A stretch of 64,000 bases of DNA, taken from assembly GCF_037975245.1 (NCBI RefSeq), contig NC_092569.1, forward strand, positions 17,217,501-17,281,500. The letters run 5' to 3'. Under the pieces are notes generated by a model that did no database searches, was not told the DNA's origin, and saw only the letters and a program-made list of their open reading frames with translations. Positions 20,841-33,769 of this stretch are shown in pieces (positions within the stretch are counted from its first letter, which is position 1; each line of letters starts with the position of its first letter). Both the position numbers and the translations under genes were made by a program. The DNA is from Apostichopus japonicus (lineage: Eukaryota; Echinodermata; Holothuroidea; Aspidochirotida; Stichopodidae).

Positions 20841-21254
20841 CAGGGTTGTCCAACCTTTTGCAGTAGGGGGGGGGGGGACACATGGAATGATTATGAAGAA
20901 GGAGGGGGCAGCATGAACCCTACGCTCGATTTTCGATTTTTTGCCCGAAGCCCAAGGCAACAAGATGTGAGCACTGCGCGCAGAGCACACTGATTTAATT
21001 TCCTTCCTGATAAAACAGATGAATAAAATTCAGCCACCGCCTCCCCCCCCCCTACGGGGAGAGAGTGTCACACAAACTGACCTGTATGCAGTTTTATTGA
21101 CCCAGAAGGTTCGAATGATTGATTGTATAGCTTCAAATTGTTATCAATAAATCTGCTCACTAAAATTTCGCACCGTAGAGCATCTCTGGCGGGCCGGACG
21201 CAACCCTGCGGCGGGCAGGACTGTGGCCCGCGGGCCGTAGGCTGGACAACCCTG
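20841..21254. mobile_element. hAT-type MITE, 414 bp, perfect 8-bp target duplication
   Basis: It starts CAGGGTTGTCCAACC and ends GGCTGGACAACCCTG, which are near-perfect terminal inverted repeats. Both sides carry ATCTATAG (20,833-20,840 and 21,255-21,262). An 8-bp duplication with CAGGG ends is the hAT signature. The inside is non-coding, with a G-run near 20,868 and a GC-rich tail. The intact duplication suggests a fairly young insertion. Confidence 0.9.
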
Positions 21255-21262
21255 ATCTATAG

Positions 21263-22199
21263 GGATACATGCAAAATGATGCAAAAGTCACGATCAAATA
21301 TAAATAAATAGTGATAAACTGGCAATGCTTGATACTTGTATCACCTCAATGATGTAAGTGTGTGATTGAGTATTGGACAGAAAGGTTTTATTTTCAAGTT
21401 AATAACATTCTGAGAACTGCTTAGATCTGTCCACTACCAAGTTTCCTTCCTGTTCAGATTAATTCCCCAACGGAAACATTTTGAAATGTCATGTTTGGAC
21501 CTTATCATGACCCCAAAGGATCTTTGACCTACTTTTGTGAACACACCCAATGAAGTCCTTGACATGTACAACAACTTGGGCAATTTTGATGCACATAAGC
21601 ACATTGATCACACATACAGTAAGTAACTGGGGGCAACAGTTGCTTAACATAATCGAACAGAGGGATGAATGGACAGACAGACAGATGAATAGATTCATTT
21701 CTACGATATCAACTTCATTGGCTTGGCAAGCAACTTGATCTTAAAATACAAGTCTAGATTAATCCATTTGGGTATTTCCTTTAATCCCCTCTCTGTCCCT
21801 CTACTTCTTCTGAACACTGTGAGGAGCACTTGCAAATAATTATTTTTTGTTGTTTTGTAATTGAATGCTTACATGATCAACACAGAAGACCCAAACAGAC
21901 ATCTGTACTTAAAATACATCTCAGGTCTTACATCCTGATTTAAAGAAAAACATAAACAAAATTGCTACAGAGTTGATAAAGCACCCAGATATTCATGCCA
22001 CTGCAAAATGCTAACAGCCAGATCTTATGATAGTGTACAGTGATATTTCCTGATCAGACGTAACCCTTTCTTATCCGTATCATTTGATGTTGCAATAGTA
22101 CATCCTAGATCAGAGAAACAAGAAATGGAGATGCTTGGACTATGACCAAGCTGCATAGTGATGAATATTCATAGCAGATGTCTAGACCAGTTTACTGTA
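21263..22199. other. Non-coding stretch, nothing recognised
   Basis: Overlapping short frames on both strands around 21,489-21,738 show no family motif. Confidence 0.5.
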
Positions 22200-22720
22200 C
22201 GAGCTTTGATTGGGCGATTATGTAAGGGAGAGGATAATAGCCATTTAGTGTTCAGTCTTTTCAGCAATTGAGAAGGCTGATTGTACAGATTGGCTGCGAT
22301 TGGTCCACTACAGAACAGAAGAGCATAAACACCATAAATACGGTAAATCTTGTACTCAGCATGTCAAAATGATGTGTGTTAGCTGCCTGTGATTGGTCAA
22401 TTAGATATGGTAGTGCATAAACTCCATTGGGTTGGCTAAATAATGTCCACATGTTTCACACTATATTGCCATACACAAGTTATGGTAGTTTGTAAGGGGT
22501 TCCCGAATACGGATTGGTCAAATAAACACGGAAGGGCATAAGCACATGTTTTCTTGAAAGTATTATAACTTAAATGAAAATTCAATAACTAACGCCAGTT
22601 AAGAGACCGTTGTGCAAAATGGCACCAACATGATACAGTGAAGTTAACGTATTAACCAGTAGTGATTGGTCAGTAACGGTAGTCCGATAGCAAATTACTG
22701 TCGCTAATTGGTCGATAGGA
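22200..22720. repeat. Degenerate tandem repeat with recurring GATTGGTC
   Basis: GATTGGTC or close variants occur at 22,208, 22,279, 22,288, 22,298, 22,391, 22,512, 22,664 and 22,706, several followed by a GCATAAACxCC-like phrase (22,322, 22,414, 22,538). Spacing is roughly 90-150 bases, which suggests a decayed tandem array. ATTGG is also the inverted CCAAT box, but no gene start is recognised nearby. Confidence 0.55.
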
Positions 22721-25294
22721 ATTAGTGTAGAGAGGAAGTAGCTTTTTTCAATTGTGTCCAATTATATCTCTTGCTGTAATTTAAAACGTATTGTTATTAA
22801 AAAAGATACAAATAATGTAGAAAGAAAATGGAGGGGAAAAATGAAACTAGAAAGATAAAAAATTAAACCTGAGAGAATAACACCAAAAACAAACAGTGTA
22901 TACTGTATACACATTGCACCCAAAAGAAGCATTCATAAGTACAGTACTGCACACATAAATAATCTACATGTATAGCTTAGTTGATTAAAAAATTGGGCAG
23001 AAATATTTTCTCTTGAATGTTGAGACTACTGACATTATATTATCCTGAACTGGCTTCTTTTCCATTTCAAATAATTGGAGATTTACACAGCAGAAAACAC
23101 TAGATATAATATTAAATAATAAAATAGAAAGATTATATATCCAAATAAAAATAAAACACCTGATAAGTGTATTTAATTAATATAAGGTCATCAGTTTTAA
23201 TCTTACCTAACTAAATAAATTTGAACACTACTAATTTTACTTCAACTAGTATCTTAATACTACCTGCAAAGTATTTTGTTCCCTTATTTAGCCATTTAAT
23301 TGTCTAATTTACAATGGCTGAATGTCTGGAATTTTTTTACAAATCTTGAAGTTACTTTTTTTTTTACTTTAAGCGCATCTTTAAGTATGGTAAAAGCGAC
23401 TTTACATTTGAGACAAAACAGTAACACTTACTGTAAATATTGTATAATCTTATTTGCTAGAGGGTACGAGAATAATCTGTAAAGGTGCTGTAACAACAGT
23501 TTTCAGGACTACTTTAAATTCACAAGCCAGTAATTACAAAAGGTTTGTAAACACAAAAATTGGCATTTAAAATATAAAATATAAAACTCAAAGGACAGCC
23601 ATAATAATGAGATAATTTAATAAAATGTCAGAATCGATTTCAGCAATTTCTTTTCATTAATTTCTTTTCATCATGACTATTTTCTAATTTTCAAGAAAGC
23701 TTTTTTGATAAGTTATAACAAATTAAAGTAGTTGTTTCTTGATTGTGAAACATCAAGAATTTAGTAGAAGTAGCCTCAGATTGATGTAAAAAATGAACAG
23801 CTTGGCATATCTATTTGAAACAAGGGACTGCAAAGTACTGTTTAAAATATATCTTATGATAATAAAAGGTAAATATTATATTAAATTGGAATTACAGCAC
23901 AATTATAAGCCATATTTCTAATGCACTCCCAAGCTGTTTGTGTTTAGATTGATAACCAAGGAGTTGTGTGTTACGGTTTATATAGTTATGAGCTCCAAAT
24001 GAATGATTTATTTTTCATTTAAAAAATACTAAATTGGTAATATTGTACTATACCAAGAATGACACATTTATTTTTGCAAATAGATGAGGTGAAACTTACA
24101 TTTAAATCTATGGTGATGGTATTATATGTTAGAAGCAAAGGAACAGGCCAACCAGATGTCTTCCTACATTTGAAAAAAAGAAGTATATTTCATTGTTAAA
24201 ATATCAGCTTTTCAAAGTGATTTTTTAAAATAGTTTTGTTAAACAACATAACTGTAATTATTTAATTGGTTGACTTAATTCCACCATGGTATGCTGTAAA
24301 GGAAAAGGTCACAATGCAGGTACACTATTTTGGTGAACAATTCATGTCCTACAGACCCAGTAGTACATATTCTCAGGTTCCCAAAAGGCAGAACTAGCTT
24401 CCTTTATATGAACATTGGGCAGCAACTTTGTATTATATTTGAAACTTTTGTAAATTTTACAAAGTATACATATAAAGAAAAGAAACAGCAAAGATACAAC
24501 ACAGTTCATGCTATTTTGATGATGTTTTTGCCAAACACAACACACAAAACAGTATTCTCAGGTTTACTACAGCCATGATTGGCTCTGTCAAATCAATTCA
24601 GCATCAAACATATTTGATTGATTTTGCTTTCTTACTGCAATGCTAATGTAAAAAAGATAAAAATAAAAGGGGGAATACTGATTTACAGTAGTTACAGTGT
24701 ACAATAGCAACTTTACATTGTATGACTCTTTCAAAAGGCATATATTAATTACTGTAAATTGTGCAGGCAATATTTGAAATGCTGCATTGTAGTTGCAACT
24801 ATGATCCAGTACTTACTTATTGTATGTATAGTGTAATTAAAATCACTAAATAATTATTTTTCTAAAAGGATTCCAAATAGTTTAATTCTAAGGTACAGAA
24901 ATACACAAGGTAACAATTAACTTTTATTTCTTTTTCAATTCCAAACCTTGGATACTTTTTACCTATATAAAGTTCATTCCTCCTGGGATTTACCTGAAAG
25001 AAAGTTTTTTTTTTTTAAGGAACAAAATTAGACATGAACGGAATATCTGCCTTGGATTTTACACATGCTGAATATCTTTCCATACGGTACATACTGTAAA
25101 AACATGTCCAATGTGTTGGTCATCTGATCGTTAAATGGCTGTTTGATTTAGGATTATGCTAAAATAAAATGACTTTCAAAATTACTATGTTATGTAAAAT
25201 TAGTACAGTTTCTAAACAGCCAAATACAGTTCTCTTTTTATTGAACTTTAATTTATTTGAAAAATGTTTTAATTATAGCAATTTTTTAATTTTT
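22721..25294. other. AT-rich stretch, nothing recognised
   Basis: No coding exon, terminal repeat or internal partner was found. It contains many A/T homopolymers. Together with 20,091-22,720 it forms a stretch without spacer homology between two spacer relics. Confidence 0.5.
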
Positions 25295-25904
25295 TTTTAG
25301 TATAACATGTTTATTCCCAATTATTGGATAAGACACTTATAAAAAGTTGAAACAGGTAAGGATACAGGAATGAATTTCCACTTTCTAAAAATGTTAGTTT
25401 TAAGGTTCCGCTGTCTATATTATTTTCATACAACGTGCTCGTACTGTTAAATAAACGGTAAGCAATTGGTTTGCAACCTTTAATAAAGATATCAAATTAA
25501 TCCAATAATTTCGTGGAATCAAGTCATCTCCCCTCTCTATTCCTTTTTTCCACTCTTATTTAGTATTGGGCATTTTGACATACACACCCACACGATTTAT
25601 ACAAGTAACCTCGTACACCAGTTAATTTTAGGGGACGAAGCGTGGAAGGGCAATCGATATTGTCGCAAACATTGAAGTTCTAAAACATATGTGAAAGTAA
25701 TAGTGGAAATAATATAATTTTCCATTTACCAAAATAAACAATTGTTTCCTTAAATCCCTCCCCTAACCGATGTAAGCCAAATTTGGGACCCTCCCCACCC
25801 CTTCTCCACTAACATTTAAAATCGATACGGAGGGTAGAAAAATGGCTCAACTACGTACCCATTTGGCGGGTTTAACCCCCAGAACAAATCAGGGGACTTA
25901 CCAG
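25295..25904. repeat. Spacer relic, part a
   Basis: It resumes the spacer at the point matching about 3,655 (GTATAACA, then TTATTGGATAAGACAC) and follows it to about 4,330. The promoter and exon 1 expected next to it are absent. Its left break lies within about ten bases of the site where the 4.6-kb transposon entered copy 2. Confidence 0.7.
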
Positions 25905-26545
25905 GGGCGTATCCAGGGTTTTCTGACCCGGGGGGCGCCAATTACTATCTAAGCGGAGCGCCACCATCGGTTGGCGCGCAGCGTAGAAGAAAATTTTCTG
26001 GTTTTGATACCCCCTAGACCACCGGAAATGGCACTTCTCAGGCTTAAAAATGACCAACCAGATGTACACTTTTTGCCTGAGAACCAAGTATTTCCCAATA
26101 GTTTTTTTTCCATCCATAACCATTTTTAAGATTGTCACCAGTCACAAATCATGTTCAACCTCATCGCATGTCCTGTGGATCATTGCTTTTGTAGGTGATT
26201 CTACGTCGCGGCCCACAATACCCGTCAGCCCCCTTTTCAAGGTTTTCCCCATCTACATAAGATATTTTGTTGTTTACATTAGCATCCCGCGGTATACTGC
26301 GAAACTTTCACGGATCGTACGGTACACGATGCCATACGATGTAGTAACCGATGCTGGCTTATGTGATATTGACATTAACATGTTTTTGGTTATTTTTTTC
26401 CGGGCAAGTCGTTACAGTCCCTAAATCAAATTGGGCTCGCACGCCCATGACTTCACACATAGACAGTTTTGAGGCTGTTCATCTTTGAATGCCATTTTCA
26501 TGCTCATTGATATGATGTGATATCTGCTGTTTGCTTTACAAATTC
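25905..26545. repeat. Dispersed repeat family R2, copy 1
   Basis: It shares its middle (from TTTTGATACCCC to CAGCCCCCTTTTCAAGGTTTT) and its end (TGATATGATGTGATATCTGC) with 37,478-38,140, while the parts between differ. It opens with GGGCGTATCCAGGGTTTTCT, a type of end seen on non-autonomous DNA transposons. Frames crossing it show no known domain. Confidence 0.6.
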
Positions 26546-26550
26546 GAGCA

Positions 26551-26860
26551 GGCGCGTAGCCAGGAGTTTGCCAAGTGAGGGGCGAAGCCTGTAGGCAAAC
26601 TATCTAAGCGTAGCGCCACCATGTGTTGGCGCGAAGCGTACAAGAAAATTTTTGGTCGAAAATGCCTCCCAGATCGCTGGAAATGGCACTACCCTGCAGG
26701 ATCATTTGTTGGCGCGAAGCGTACAAGCAAATTTTGGCCGAAAATGCCTCCCAGATCGCTAGAAATGACACTTCCCCAGCCTTGTAAGTTGCATCTAAGC
26801 ATTTTATTTTTTGAAATTACTAACGATATCATAAAAAAATATGCTCAAGGGGGGGGGGGG
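26551..26860. repeat. R2-related repeat with an 82-bp tandem duplication
   Basis: TTGGCGCGAAGCGTACAAG begins both units (26,627 and 26,709), each running to AATGCCTCCCAGATCGCT. The same phrase, diverged, begins the R2 copy near 25,970. It opens at GCGCGTAGCCAGGAG, similar to the R2 start. Confidence 0.65.
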
Positions 26861-26869
26861 GGGTGGGGG

Positions 26870-27345
26870 CGGTCGCCCCCATCCCGAAACGCGTCATGTT
26901 CCCCGACGACACGGTCGAGTTCGAGACCAGCCACAGTTGGTTTCATAGCAGGTTTCATATACACACACACGCGTTATGATAGACCATATATAGTATATAT
27001 GTACATATACATTATTGAGAGAGGACAAAATGGAAACGTCAAAAATGGAGTTGACGATGGTATAGGGTGAGGCGCACGCCGCTTCCGAAATCCTTGATCA
27101 GTCATATAATAGGGATCAGCGCTGTAATGATGTCACTGTTCCTCTTTCTCTTCCAGGTGTCTTGGCGTTTTTCTTTTACTCCCTCCTTTTCTCCTTTTTC
27201 TTTCTTTCTTCTTTTTCTTCCTCTCCTCCTCCTCTTTTTCCCCCTCTTTTTTCCCTTTTTTCTTCTCTTTTTGTTCTCTCTTCTTTTTCTTACCCGGGGG
27301 GCGCGCGCCCCCAACGCCCCCCCTCTGGAAACGCGCCTGCTTACC
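26870..27345. repeat. Dispersed repeat family R3, copy 1 (pol III B-box-like motif and pyrimidine tract)
   Basis: It matches 40,280-40,770: GTCGAGTTCGAGACCAGCC, then an ACACACGCGTTATxAT segment, then GGGATCAGCGCTGT, then about 160 bases of almost pure C/T (27,140-27,295), ending in a GC-rich ACGCGCCT. GTTCGAGAC fits a pol III B box, but no convincing A box was found, so a SINE origin is only possible. Lys/Arg- or Phe/Ser-rich frames here come from the pyrimidine tract. Confidence 0.55.
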
Positions 27346-30090
27346 AACGCCTCTCTACTAAAAGACATAAAATTACAAACATTCCTGACGTATTCCTTTA
27401 ATAGTATATATATGCAGTCGAAAATCTTTCAACATTTCTTCGAAAGTTGCAGAATACTACACCGGGTTGCATCGAAGCAGTGTCCGTTTTACAACAGTTC
27501 TCAAAGGAAGATGACAAACGGTTCATAAGATCCTCCACAGGACGACCACAACTCTTATCCTCCCAGTACAAATAAATCCTTGCCCGCTAGATTAGAGCCT
27601 GAATCGTTTATTATTACCTGCTATTCTCGGACTCTTAAAGTAGTGACGAAATTTTTTTTTCCCTACATCACAAAAGCTGGCTTTCTGCCTGTCAAAGAAG
27701 ACAGCCCCTCATCCCGCGCGATGATTGTTCTTGATAACTACCAATTATATAACGCTTACGCGGCATATATTATGTCTGCTTGAATGTTGCTAGATTCTGT
27801 GGAACTGGACCCAACCCTGTATTAACATGTCGGGTTTAAGCTGGTTATTACATGATCACATCGATGTAACAAAAGCGAAAATTCGACAACACAAAAGATA
27901 AATTCAGATGCAAAAATGTGCATACGTGCATAATTATATGTACTTTCGTTTGGCTACTTAACAACTAGCAATGTCGTATCATTGACAAAACAAAGCTTAA
28001 CTTATATATGCTAACGTGTCCTTACTTGCAAATTTACATTGTAAGATATCTCTACCTAGCACTCTTACAACTAACTATAATTTCCTCTTTTCAATAGTGA
28101 TTTTATTTTATGTTTCTTATCTTGTACAGGTTATTGTTTTGGGGAAGCTAATAAGCGGAAAAAATTCTAGCGTAAACAAGTAAACACATCCGAACAACAA
28201 CAGTGGTAATTCAACGTAGCAGATATTGAAGTCTAAACTGAAATTCTTTATGGTATCTGGATAAATGAGTTGTGTTTAATGAACGTTCTTAAAGCATAAC
28301 GAGAATGTTATAGTTTATGAAAAAACTGCTTTCTGATGACAGGAATTTGCTGTCAATATGTGTGTAAGTGCCGTTTTTGAGAGGTTTGAATAGGGGGGGG
28401 GGGGGGATGAAGTCTACAGAAACACCCGTATCTAGCCTTCGAAATGGCTCCTAGGCTAAATAACAATGAACATATGAAGAACTTTCTGATTAATATAATG
28501 CCAATATAGATCTGTCTAGTCTTGCCAGGTGATGAAGATAACTAGCACAACAATGTTGTAAACAATGAAGAGTATACGCATACAAGTTGGAAATCATCGT
28601 ACCATCCAAATATTACCGTTTATTAGCATATTGCTCCACAGAGCCAATCACAAGTAAACAGAAGTAAGTATATTTATAAGTGCTATGGCCAGCGGATTTT
28701 TTAGAAACTTGCTATGTTATCCAGCAAGTTACATTTCAGGCCGACAGCGGGCTTAAGACATTTATAGTTGTGATACGCCGAAATTTGTAAGCAAAATGTT
28801 CAGCCATTTTGGGGATAATATACATGATGAAGTTCCTTGGCGCCCTCTGTTAATATGAAGTCATACTTGAAAAACAAATAAGATTAGCTTGTGCAAACTT
28901 TAGTACAATATAGCAATATCGTTTTTCATCTTCTTGTTTTATGTTTGGTTTTATTGCATCTTTAGAATCATGCAATTCTTCTTCCATTGGAAGACATTCT
29001 AGCTAGTGACAACACAAGCAAAATAGTGCATCATGAAGCTTATGACAGCACGAGTAATGGAAATTAATATATCATATTAGATAATATAACATGTAAATGC
29101 AGAGAACATGTATTAAATTCTCGATCGTTTTAGTTCGAAACAATTCAGTTGGAATAGCTAAGTAACTCTTACAGTAAGTTGTTCTTACATTCAAACTAAT
29201 TACTTATACGACGTTGTTGGGCACACATTTCTATAGATCAGAAGTGATAGCCCCTGTTCCCTTTTTTTATGTAAAGGAAGTGATCACACAAATACACCTG
29301 CTATATATCCATTTACTGTCGTATTACTTATTTCTTTATGTTTGTGCAGAAAACTGGAAAGTAACACATCAAAACAAAGCATAAGGGAAATTACTCCGTT
29401 CTCAGAAAATTACGAAATTCATGGACTACCAGCCAGCAGAGTGCACCCCACATAAAATGTTGGGGACGCAATGGGCGACGGTGAAATATCAGTTTACTCG
29501 AACCTGGGGCTGACTGTGGGGAGAGCAACGCGGGGGGGGGGCACTTAGAGAATGTCATGAACGGTCACCTCAGAAATATTTGCGCTATATGCGCGCGGTT
29601 GCATTGAGTGGGTATATATTTGTATACACATACTATTTTTTGGCGATACGTGATATACCGAATGGTTTTTGACCGCGGAGGTGCGCACTTTATGTTATCC
29701 TTTCTGTACAAAAAAAAAAGAAAATTTTAGTACTCGACTGTAGTTAAAAATGGAAATTTTAGCACCATTTTGCATCAAAGCCTTATTCGGAAAATTTTTG
29801 TTTTCCAAATTGTGTTTATTAATTTATTCCCCTCCCTCTGGACGGCGATCAACCGCTAAGTGCATGAAAATGGGGACAGAAAATTGCCTTCCCCGCTTCT
29901 ACACCAAAAATCTTACCTATGTCCCTGTGGACAACACCGTATTTTCATGCACTTATTTTATAGTTGGATGTTACATACTGACAAGTATATCTTTTTACCG
30001 GCACATGCATGTAGGTTTCGGACTAGCATTCTGAGACATGGACACTGTGGTTGTGGATATCTTATAATCGTATATATAATATGCAATGGG
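27346..30090. repeat. Spacer relic, part b
   Basis: It continues the spacer relic beyond the R2/R3 insertions; it follows 18,075-18,660 and then 4,390-6,560 in order, including the inverted-repeat stem (29,857-29,955). No gene is seen; several poly-G runs occur (28,395; 29,532). Confidence 0.7.
29857..29955. repeat. Inverted repeat with compensatory base change
   Basis: TAAGTGCATGAAAAT (29,857-29,871) pairs perfectly with ATTTTCATGCACTTA (29,941-29,955). Relative to the stems at 6,370 and 56,649, C became A on the left arm and G became T on the right arm, so pairing is preserved. Confidence 0.7.
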
Positions 30091-31139
30091 TTTCATACTT
30101 ATCATAATATTAGCAGGTATTTTCTTCTACGTAACGTTTCTCATGATGGTACGATTGTGTTTTGTGATTTTTGTTCTTGGGATTAATTTCAATCGATGCT
30201 TTCATACGTACGTACATTCGGCTCTCTGTTTGTGTTCCATAGATTAGAACCACAAAGACACAAATACATCGCTTACGCCACCTTTGACCATTATCTATTG
30301 ATAATAGAAACCGGGGTCATGCTAAAAATAGTATTTTGCACATGATACAACATTGACCTACACAACCGCACTTTATACTGACACATTTCTCGCCACTGTC
30401 ATTTGTGTCTACAATGTGTAATGTGTCTAATAATATGTAGCATTACCCTGGTACTGCTGATGACAATTACCTTTTATACCACTACACGAATGTTAACAAT
30501 CAAGTTGGATGTTGTGGTATATTAACCAGTCATGCCCTAGGCCGTCGTACATTTCACATCAAGGTGCATTTAGAAGTTGTCACCAATAGGAGGAACCATT
30601 CACGGACCTTGCAGGTAATTATAAATCGGCCTATTCTGTCCTTGTTTATATTTATAGACGTAAACAACAGCATTGAGTTAAAATAATCAGTTAACGGTTT
30701 AAAGTGAAGTACAAGAGTCTTCAGATGAAAGAATTCAGTTAACTTACATCATCAAAATATCATTGAATTTTTTTTTCTCTGTCTGCTTTTTTGGCAATTT
30801 CTTTATAAATTATATTGTATAAATATACGATATATTTTAGCATTTGATAGCAGCAAGATCTCATTTCCATAAAAGAAGGGCAGTTTGTATGGTGTTTTCT
30901 TCTCAGCTTGTTGATGTTTCACTGATGAACTGGTTGTATTTGACAAAATGGATACAAAATATGTTGGAATTCATTTCGGTCATATTCTCAAATTAAAATA
31001 ACCTTTCATAAACTTGTAAATATGATATCACAAGAAAGTAGTTTATAGGTATCAGGAAAGATTCAGCTAATTTTAAACCTCAGAACCTCAATTTATTTTA
31101 AATTGATTCTTCTTACTTTTTGACAGGTTCCTCATAATA
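30091..31139. other. Non-coding stretch, nothing recognised
   Basis: Spacer homology ends near 30,090. No family or repeat partner was noticed. Confidence 0.45.
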
Positions 31140-32145
31140 TATTTTACACAAATAATGGATATCCTTAAAAAAAACAGGAGGCCCTCACTTTCATATATGA
31201 GTCCATTGAGATTCTTGATATTCATACCGCATTGGTCAAAGATAAACTGGCAACTCTGAATACCATTCGTTTAAGACTTATAAAGGTATTCCTTAGAAAA
31301 ACATTCCTTTCCTTTCGGACCCTCGTCGAAAATATAATGATGACACCAACCTTTTCTTCGCAAAGATTAAACGAGACTTAATATCACGCCACGGAGGAAA
31401 ACATATTTGCTTCAGTTCATTTTTGGACGCCTTATCGAATCACTTGGGATATAAGGTCCCTATTGTTAGAGGACCTAAAAGAACTTTTACGGGAATATAT
31501 AATGTACACGGGGCGTTACTCATTCATGGCCTCACTAATCCCGGAAGTAGACATTTAGTAGAAGCCAATCATACATATCAAATGCACCTGGCTGTCCCAA
31601 TCGATTTCACAGAGGAGTCTCTGTTGAACGGGTTTGATCTAAGTGAAAGAAAGATCGTCAACGCTTGAGACGGTGTTTTTAAATACCGCGTACGACTTAA
31701 TACCAAAGATCACAATTTGGTGAAGTTTTTGAACAAATTAGCCAACTCTGGGAAATAATCATACAGTACAATACTGGGAAGGCATTAAGTTTATCAGGAT
31801 TTGTTGACATTGCTACTTTAATTTGTTATAGTATTCCTTCGTTCTGCTCATTCTACCACATAAAATGTACGAATGATTGGCTTTTCTGGCGACAAATTGG
31901 TGTTCGTTCATAATAATAACGTGACTCTAAAGGATTCACAACATTACTTTATAGAGAGTTTTGAAACGCCTGCTATGCAAGAAATTGTCGATATAGTGAC
32001 AAAGTACTTTCCACAATATTCACCAGCACTGGTAGAAGAAAGCATTAATGTGATTAATCATTATAGAAAGCTATTGTCTATGAAACCATCTGAATTAAAA
32101 TCCGTCGATATATCTGCCTTGCGTTTGATAGAAGATCCACAATAA
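31140..32145 (+). pseudogene. Decayed unrecognised coding sequence
   Basis: Three protein-like open stretches follow one another on the plus strand in different frames: 31,171-31,380 (YESIEILDIHTALVKDKLAT), about 31,312-31,668 (RDLISRHGGKHICFSSFLDA, GYKVPIVRGPKRTFTGIYN) and 31,873-32,145 (TPAMQEIVDIVTKYFPQYSP, LRLIEDPQ then stop). The composition looks like globular protein rather than random AT-rich DNA. The frame changes suggest a degraded gene or transposon protein, or exons with unseen introns. I do not recognise the family. Confidence 0.35.
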
Positions 32146-33769
32146 TTCACGTGGCAATTCATACTTCATCGATCTGATATAGCGGACAGGTTATGCAGAG
32201 TGGGACCCGGGTCACATTAGGTTATCGAGAGATATCGGATAAATAATAGCGTATTCTGATTTTTATCATGAAGCCTTCACAAAGAGCCTCTTGACATAAT
32301 TGTCCTCCTTGAGTCGACCTGGCTCTGCGCGCCATAGATATAGTAGAGAACATTCACATAATTATCCAATGGGAGGTATACATTTCATTACGTAATTATT
32401 AATCGAGACGTATCGACTTTTTAACGATCATTCCTTGCGCTTGGAACTAACGTTCATCGCGTTACTGAAGAAACATGTTAAAGGTTTTATTCAGCCATAA
32501 CATATGTTGTGGATATTTTATATTAAAGGTTGGATTTAAATAAACGTTCGGGTAACAAGTGTCATTACTATTTTAAGTTTTTAAATAAACGATGCATTGC
32601 ACAGGAAGAAGCAATGGCTGCGTAATACAATTAGGCGTGTTGCTCTCCCTCTAGAGGAAAAGGACGTATTCAGTAGATATGATGGTTGTCATGGTAGAAA
32701 TTTACGAGTGGAATGCTTTCATTATTCAACCCTGTTTCTTCTAAACCGTTCTGCTGTACGCTGTAAATTACGTATATTGTTGTATATGTTCATCCTTATT
32801 TTTCATAATATTAGACACTAATCAGATATGTTATCAAAGGGTAACATTGTTTCCCTAATTTATGCAATGATACAAAGAAAAAGGTGGCAACCTGTCTCAA
32901 CAAGACACTGACCAGATCAACTTAATGAAGTAACTGGATGCATTGGAATACCGGATTACTGTTCAGACGGCGGTCAATTCCGGCCACCGGAAGTACCCAC
33001 ACCCTACCCCAACACATAATCCACCCACATTCATGATTGGTTAATGAACGTTTGTTTGTGAAAATGGAAAATTAACATTTGATCTTTGTCTATCTGCAGA
33101 TTATTCCTTACCCTCTTACCTGCAACCTATCTTTGTCCCTCTATAGTTCGCCTCTCCCCTGTTAGTTTTTTCTTCTCTCCATCCATTATCTACTAATCCT
33201 CTTACTCATATCTCGTTTGTGTTTACATTGCTCATTAACCTGTCTGTATTCTATGTGTGTATTTGTCTCTTATGTTACTGTTACTTGTCAGTCAGACTCT
33301 GAGGAAGATCCTGCTAGGATTTAACATTTGTTTGTTTAATTTACTTACAGATCTTGATAAACGACACAGTTAAGCCTAGTCCTACTTTATAAAACTAACT
33401 TTGAATAGTTACAAAATATTAGGTATTAAAGTGGTGCGGACACGCTGTGCGGTGTGAAGGTCTTACTTCGGATGTACTGTATGGCTTACCGTACGGCTGC
33501 AAACACAAACCAGGCCGTCCGCATATGCAACTTAACCAAATTGTCTCGTCGTTCTGCTAACCAGCTGATTGAAGATGGCAGACGTCGGATTAATATTAAT
33601 AAGTGCTGTGAACCTCATCACGTGTATAATCTTCGAGGAAACAGGCCAATTTGGCTTATGACTATTGATATGTAAGGTAATTGTTATGTTACACGTTACT
33701 CAACACGCAATCATATCCTTTAACTATTTTTGAAATAAAGACCTATAGGTCATGTTAATATGTATTTAT
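32146..33769. other. Mostly non-coding stretch with two unrecognised short frames
   Basis: Frames at 32,597-32,821 (RNTIRRVALPLEEKDVFSRY) and 33,454-33,675 (RICNLTKLSRRSANQLIEDG) have somewhat higher GC than their surroundings but show no known motif or clear splice context. Confidence 0.3.

Noticed and set aside
26900..26930. B-box-like GTTCGAGAC as a tRNA gene
   Set aside because: No A box, acceptor stem or anticodon arm; it recurs inside dispersed repeat R3.
27102..27401. Lys/Arg-rich minus-strand and Phe/Ser-rich plus-strand frames (also at 40,541-40,758)
   Set aside because: They come from the pyrimidine tract of dispersed repeat R3 and are not conserved as proteins.
29750..30186. Two overlapping frames of about 100 codons
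   Set aside because: They lie in the spacer relic; matching positions at 6,290-6,560 and 56,570-56,840 are not open in the same frame.
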